Source: an uncultured Cocleimonas sp. (lineage in GTDB: Bacteria > Pseudomonadota > Gammaproteobacteria > Thiotrichales > Thiotrichaceae). Taken from it: 17,503 nt of DNA. This document shows, piece by piece, positions 14,148 to 17,503 of this stretch (within the stretch, counting starts at the first letter, position 1; the number at the start of each line of letters is the position of its first letter). The notes under the pieces are model-generated. The model was not told where the DNA came from. It saw nothing but the letters and a program-made list of their open reading frames with translations, and did not search any database. The stretch spans positions 1 to 17,503 of the forward strand of contig CALISP010000061.1 of the NCBI GenBank assembly GCA_938041705.1, written 5' to 3'. Made by a program: the position numbers and the translations under genes.

Positions 14148-15560
14148 TTAACATTCTACGATATTTACTGGCACTTCAATAACCTGTATAGCTAAACCGC
14201 CACGTGATGTTTCTTTATATTTAGTTGCCATATCCCTACCGGTTTCACGCATTGTAATAACGGCTTTATCAAAAGATACGAAGTGTTCCCCATTACCACG
14301 CAAAGCCATTCGTGAAGCATTTATTGCTTTAACTGAACCCATTGCATTTCTTTCAATACAGGGTACTTGCACTAATCCACCAATAGGGTCACAAGTTAAA
14401 CCTAGATTATGTTCAATACCAATTTCTGCAGCATTTTCTATTTGTTCTGGCGTACCACCTAAAACTTCTGTTAAACCTGCAGCTGCCATTGCACAAGCAG
14501 AACCTATTTCACCCTGACAACCCACTTCAGCTCCAGAAATAGAAGCATTCTCTTTAATTATTATGCCAATAGCCGCAGCGGTAAGAAGAAAGCGCACGAT
14601 TCCTTTTTCACCATCTTGTTTATAGGCACGACAGAAATGTACGTAATAATGCAATAAAGCAGGAATAATGCCAGCAGCACCATTTGTTGGTGCAGTGACT
14701 ACTCTGCCACCCGCAGCATTTTCTTCATTAACCGCTAGGGCGAATAAATTTACCCAATCCATACTGCCTTGATTATATTGCTCGTGTGTTAGTTCATTTT
14801 CGAGTGAATGACATAACTCAGCAGCTCGACGTTTAACTTTTAAGCCACCTGGTAATATTCCTGTGTTCTTACAGCCAGCAGTTACGCAGTCTTGCATTAC
14901 TTGCCAAATCTTTAATAACTTTTCACGAACTTCTTCTTCAGAGCGCCAAACACATTCGTTTTGCATCATTACTTCACTAATGGATAGTTTTTCTTTTTTG
15001 CAAAGTGCTAATAACTGATCTCCAGTACTAAACTGGTGAGGAAGTGCGATATCATTCTGTTTGATTGGGGAGGTAATTTGATCTCGTTCACTATCGTCAA
15101 CAACAAAACCACCGCCAACTGAGTAGTAAATTTTGTCATATATAATATCTTCACTGGCATCACAAGCAGTGATCATCATGCCATTTGCATGGAAAGGGAG
15201 CGATTTCTTACGATGAAAAGTAATATCTTCATCATAATCAAAGTTTATAAGTTTGGTACCAGCTAAGTTAATTTTTTTAATCTCAAGGATTTCTTGCATT
15301 ACTCCTTGAACACTTTCTACATCAACTTCATCAGGTTTTTCACCCATTAAACCTAACATCACTGCTTTGCCACTGCCATGGCCTTTACCAGTAGCTCCTA
15401 ATGAACCATAAAGATCGATGGAGATACTATCAACAGCACCAAGATTGCCTTGAGCTTTCAAACCTTCAATGAAAGTATTTGCTGCCACCATAGGGCCAAC
15501 AGTATGAGAACTTGAAGGACCAATACCAATTTTAAAAAGATCAAAAATGCTAATTGCCAT
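14148..15560 (-). CDS. sdaA: L-serine dehydratase, single-chain [4Fe-4S] type
   Basis: A 470-residue iron-sulfur enzyme that deaminates L-serine to pyruvate and ammonia. The N-terminal beta-like domain starts with MAISIFDLFKIGIGPSSSHT, and the alpha-like catalytic domain follows (GILPGGLKVKRRA, VVTAPTNGAAGIIP, GAEVGCQGEIGSACAMAAAG). Cluster ligands by spacing are C348, C390 and C401. They keep the 42 and 11 residue gaps I recall for Legionella L-serine dehydratase (343, 385, 396). The protein ends in Cys470, matching the C-terminal Cys that caps the cluster there as a fourth ligand (tail-in-mouth). It is a lone gene. On its upstream side a TATAAT lies 31 bases before the ATG. Confidence 0.96.
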   Translation of the reverse strand: MAISIFDLFKIGIGPSSSHTVGPMVAANTFIEGLKAQGNLGAVDSISIDLYGSLGATGKGHGSGKAVMLGLMGEKPDEVDVESVQGVMQEILEIKKINLAGTKLINFDYDEDITFHRKKSLPFHANGMMITACDASEDIIYDKIYYSVGGGFVVDDSERDQITSPIKQNDIALPHQFSTGDQLLALCKKEKLSISEVMMQNECVWRSEEEVREKLLKIWQVMQDCVTAGCKNTGILPGGLKVKRRAAELCHSLENELTHEQYNQGSMDWVNLFALAVNEENAAGGRVVTAPTNGAAGIIPALLHYYVHFCRAYKQDGEKGIVRFLLTAAAIGIIIKENASISGAEVGCQGEIGSACAMAAAGLTEVLGGTPEQIENAAEIGIEHNLGLTCDPIGGLVQVPCIERNAMGSVKAINASRMALRGNGEHFVSFDKAVITMRETGRDMATKYKETSRGGLAIQVIEVPVNIVEC

Positions 15561-15590
15561 GACAGAAATTCACTTATATAAGAGGCGCAG

Positions 15591-15596
15591 ATTATA
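15591..15596 (-). promoter_or_regulatory. Candidate -10 box of the serine dehydratase gene
   Basis: A perfect TATAAT on the minus strand, preceded by TGAC, sits 31 bases before the ATG, which would give a short leader. No good -35 box is found at normal spacing. Confidence 0.4.
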
Positions 15597-15851
15597 GTCA
15601 GTTATGGACAACACACTAGTACCAATCCGACATATTTTTAGTATATAACTTTATATAAAGGGATATTTTAATGAATTTTTATAAAACTATAAGTAAATGA
15701 TTTTTAAAGTGTATGCGCCTATTTTTCTATTCTTATGTTAAAGCTCATAATTGCACTACAAATTACAATTTTATATTTTACCTTTAATCGGCCATTTCAA
15801 TTGATAAAGCGCCTTATGGTAAATGATATAGCAATTGAATTCGCATCCGCT

Positions 15852-16646
15852 TTATTTATTTTTAAATTCAGGGTTACGTTTTTCAACAAAAGCAGCCATA
15901 CCTTCTTTTTGGTCTTCCAGTGAATACGTTGAATAAAATAAACTACGTTCCATTTGAATGCCTTGAGATAATGATGTTTCTTGGGATGAATTCACTGCTG
16001 TTTTAGCCATCATTACTGCAGGTTTGGAAAAAGAAGCAATCTTGGAAGCGATTTTCATTGCCTCATCAACTAGTTCAGAAACAGGGAATACTCGACTGAC
16101 TAGACCTGAACGTTCTGCTTCGTCAGCATCCATCAATCGTCCAGTAAGAATCATATCCATAGCTTTAGACTTACCAACCAAACGGGTTAAGCGTTGAGTA
16201 CCACCTGCACCTGGTATTGTCCCTATTTTAATTTCTGGTTGTCCAAATAAGGCATTATCAGCTGCAACTATAAAATCACACATCATTGCTATCTCACAAC
16301 CACCGCCAACAGCGTATCCTGCAACAGCTGCAATTACTGGTTTGCGACAGGTCGTAATTCGCTCCCAACCAGCAGTTATAAACTGTTCGTTATAAACATC
16401 TATGAAATTTTTATCTTTGATTTCACTAATATCTGCACCGGCAGCAAAGACTTTATCGTTACCGGTTATAACAATTGCTCCTGTAGCATCATTTGATTCA
16501 AAATGATCCAGAGCCGTAGTTAATTCACTAAACATAAGCTTAGATAAAGCATTATTATTTTCAGGACTATTCAAGATGATTAGTCCAACATCATCTTGAA
16601 CCTCAATACTGATAGTTTTTAAATTAGCAAAAGTATTTAAATTCAT
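15852..16646 (-). CDS. Enoyl-CoA hydratase (crotonase family)
   Basis: A 264-residue enzyme of fatty-acid or amino-acid beta-oxidation that hydrates 2-enoyl-CoA to 3-hydroxyacyl-CoA. The oxyanion-hole segment is FAAGADISEI (67-76) and the second is GYAVGGGCEIAMMCD. The two catalytic glutamates are E118 (GGGCEIA) and E138 (GQPEIKIGTIPGAGGTQRL), 20 residues apart as in rat mitochondrial hydratase (E144/E164), which it resembles closely. True hydratase activity is therefore expected rather than a divergent crotonase role. It lies 36 bp downstream of the thioesterase gene on the same strand, with GGAAAG before its ATG, and the two probably share a promoter near 17210. Confidence 0.95.
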   Translation of the reverse strand: MNLNTFANLKTISIEVQDDVGLIILNSPENNNALSKLMFSELTTALDHFESNDATGAIVITGNDKVFAAGADISEIKDKNFIDVYNEQFITAGWERITTCRKPVIAAVAGYAVGGGCEIAMMCDFIVAADNALFGQPEIKIGTIPGAGGTQRLTRLVGKSKAMDMILTGRLMDADEAERSGLVSRVFPVSELVDEAMKIASKIASFSKPAVMMAKTAVNSSQETSLSQGIQMERSLFYSTYSLEDQKEGMAAFVEKRNPEFKNK

Positions 16647-16682
16647 AAACTTTCCATTTTTCTATTGTTAGAAGAACATATT

Positions 16683-17141
16683 TTATTTTGGATGAATGAC
16701 CATCATCGAGGCTTGCATTAGTGATACTAGTTTTCCTTCTTTTTGTTGATCATCATTATCTTCGAAATTAGCAGTATAGGCATACACTTCACCTGTTGTA
16801 ATCATAATTGTGTTACCTGACTTTTTAACCGTACCTTTGGCTAAAAAATAGTCACCTACAGCGGGTGATGCAAAATTACTTTTAAATTCAATGGTTAGAA
16901 CCCTTGCTTCATCTGGCATCAAAGTCATAGCTGCATATCCACATGCACTGTCTATTATTGTTGTTATAACCCCAGCATGAACAAAACCATCTTGTTGACT
17001 AATACCTTCTCGAAAAGGAAGTCTTATAACAACTTCTCCTGGTTCTACACTGACGATTGAAGCACCAATGGTAGTCATGATAGTTTGCTTATTAAAACTA
17101 TTCTTTATGCGTGCTCTTGTTGCATCTAAATCGTTACTCAT
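16683..17141 (-). CDS. PaaI-type hotdog-fold acyl-CoA thioesterase
   Basis: A 152-residue single hotdog-domain protein. The PaaI signature is present: VVIRLPFREGISQQDGFVHA, then GVITTIIDSACGYAA, with H55, G57 and D64 at the usual active-site positions, followed by the long beta strand TIEFKSNFASPA. Such enzymes hydrolyse acyl- or aryl-CoA thioesters. A Glu/Asp-rich insertion (NFEDNDDQQKEG, about 124-135) lies between the last strands. It is the first gene of a two-gene unit with the enoyl-CoA hydratase, which suggests removal of acyl-CoA from a beta-oxidation route. The substrate cannot be told. AGG lies about 9 bases before the ATG. Confidence 0.9.
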   Translation of the reverse strand: MSNDLDATRARIKNSFNKQTIMTTIGASIVSVEPGEVVIRLPFREGISQQDGFVHAGVITTIIDSACGYAAMTLMPDEARVLTIEFKSNFASPAVGDYFLAKGTVKKSGNTIMITTGEVYAYTANFEDNDDQQKEGKLVSLMQASMMVIHPK

Positions 17142-17208
17142 AAAGTCTTACCTGGATTAGTTATTACCAATAAACAGTAATATTAAAAACAATTCATTAT
17201 TATTAAGG

Positions 17209-17238
17209 ATTATATTAAAAGAATCACGTTTACGTAAA
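17209..17238 (-). promoter_or_regulatory. Predicted promoter of the thioesterase/enoyl-CoA hydratase unit
   Basis: On the minus strand TTTACG (17233-17238), an 18-base spacer, and a perfect TATAAT (17209-17214). The -35 box lies inside the palindrome at 17226-17241. Transcription would start near 17202, giving a leader of about 60 bases. Confidence 0.55.
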
Positions 17239-17241
17239 CGT
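17226..17241. promoter_or_regulatory. Perfect 16-bp palindromic operator between divergent acyl-CoA genes
   Basis: ACGTTTACGTAAACGT reads the same on both strands. Extended by AAA on the right it gives TTTACGTAAACGTAAA, similar in style to operators I recall for LiuR-type MerR regulators of branched-chain amino acid and acyl-CoA breakdown. It covers the predicted -35 boxes of both divergent promoters. The regulator's identity is inference, and none is encoded in the window. Confidence 0.7.
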
Positions 17242-17257
17242 AAAGTACATTTATTAT
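17229..17257 (+). promoter_or_regulatory. Predicted promoter of the right-edge thioesterase-like gene
   Basis: TTTACG (17229-17234), a 17-base spacer, then TATTAT (17252-17257). The -35 box falls in the palindrome, mirroring the minus-strand promoter. The start of transcription would be near 17264, about 80 bases before the ATG. Confidence 0.5.
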
Positions 17258-17342
17258 ATACCATTCAAAAATGCCTTACATAAAGATCAAGGTTAAATTT
17301 TCAGATTTAGCTATTAAAAATATCAAATGGAGTCCATGTTTT

Positions 17343-17503
17343 ATGTCTAACATAACAGTCGAAGAATTTAATAAAATTCTCACAGAAGAATTACCTTGGG
17401 CAAACGATAATGATATGCACCTTGCAAGTATTTCTGAAGGTGAAGCAGTAATGAGATTACCCTATGATGATCGTTCAATCAGACCAGGCGGAAGTATTTC
17501 TGG
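17343..17503 (+). CDS. PaaI-like thioesterase family protein, N-terminal part (runs off right edge)
   Basis: The first 53 codons of a gene cut by the window edge. The protein starts MSNITVEEFNKILTEELPWA. It then runs through MHLASISEGEAVMRLPYDDR to RPGGSIS, the helix, strand and Gly-turn order that opens a hotdog thioesterase domain. The EGEAVMRLPY strand matches EPGEVVIRLPF in the divergent neighbour, and RPGGSIS takes the place of the FVHAGV turn, so the usual His is missing at that point. It may thus belong to a related subfamily with different active-site residues. GGAG at 17329-17332 lies 10 bases before the ATG; an earlier ATG at 17336 stops after four codons and is rejected. Confidence 0.75.
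   Translation, partial: MSNITVEEFNKILTEELPWANDNDMHLASISEGEAVMRLPYDDRSIRPGGSIS

Noticed and set aside
15649..15660. 12-bp palindrome CTTTATATAAAG upstream of the serine dehydratase gene
   Set aside because: Short and made almost only of A and T in an AT-rich spacer; expected by chance.
15735..15923. 62-codon plus-strand reading frame in the spacer after the serine dehydratase gene
   Set aside because: No ribosome binding site, hydrophobic low-complexity AT-rich translation, and it runs into the opposite strand of the enoyl-CoA hydratase gene.
17226..17241. Palindrome as a LexA (SOS) box
   Set aside because: It lacks the CTGT and ACAG half sites at the required spacing.

Overview
The window is chromosomal DNA of an AT-rich gammaproteobacterium. 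The evidence is the housekeeping set: divergent ftsK-lolA and trxB-aat, fused siroheme synthase CysG, single-chain Fe-S serine dehydratase, LolA, AsmA and a DUF3147 protein. Two different photolyase-type genes suggest a light-exposed, probably aquatic lifestyle. I cannot name the genus from sequence alone. There is no rRNA, tRNA, CRISPR array, transposase or prophage. Coding density is high and most genes have a recognisable family.

Layout, left to right. (1) 1-2256, + strand: a light-repair cassette with the 3' end of a cryptochrome/photolyase, a 55-residue DUF2256 putative zinc-binding protein, and an Fe-S (6-4)-type photolyase, all tightly packed. The first protein ends in a Lys/Arg-rich tail and the pentapeptide QLSLF, the textbook beta sliding clamp binding consensus. 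(2) 2425-5520, - strand: an unusually long AsmA-family envelope protein with a 38-residue internal repeat. (3) 5777-8215, + strand: a small conserved protein, cysG, a stand-alone S24/LexA-like domain whose catalytic lysine position is arginine, and a four-helix DUF3147 membrane protein. (4) 8284-11769, - strand: ftsK followed by lolA. (5) A 501-bp non-coding divergent region, then trxB-aat on the + strand. (6) 14148-15560, - strand: L-serine dehydratase. (7) 15852-17141, - strand: a PaaI-type thioesterase followed by an enoyl-CoA hydratase. A second thioesterase-like gene runs off the right edge on the + strand. The two transcription units diverge from a perfect 16-bp palindrome that overlaps both predicted -35 boxes.

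Three copies of a short GTAG-headed, G-rich REP-like element sit at gene 3' ends; one is a complete hairpin and two are half elements. The strongest leads for something not well described are the photolyase clamp motif with its DUF2256 partner, the apparently dead S24 domain in the cysG operon, and the shared operator between the acyl-CoA genes.
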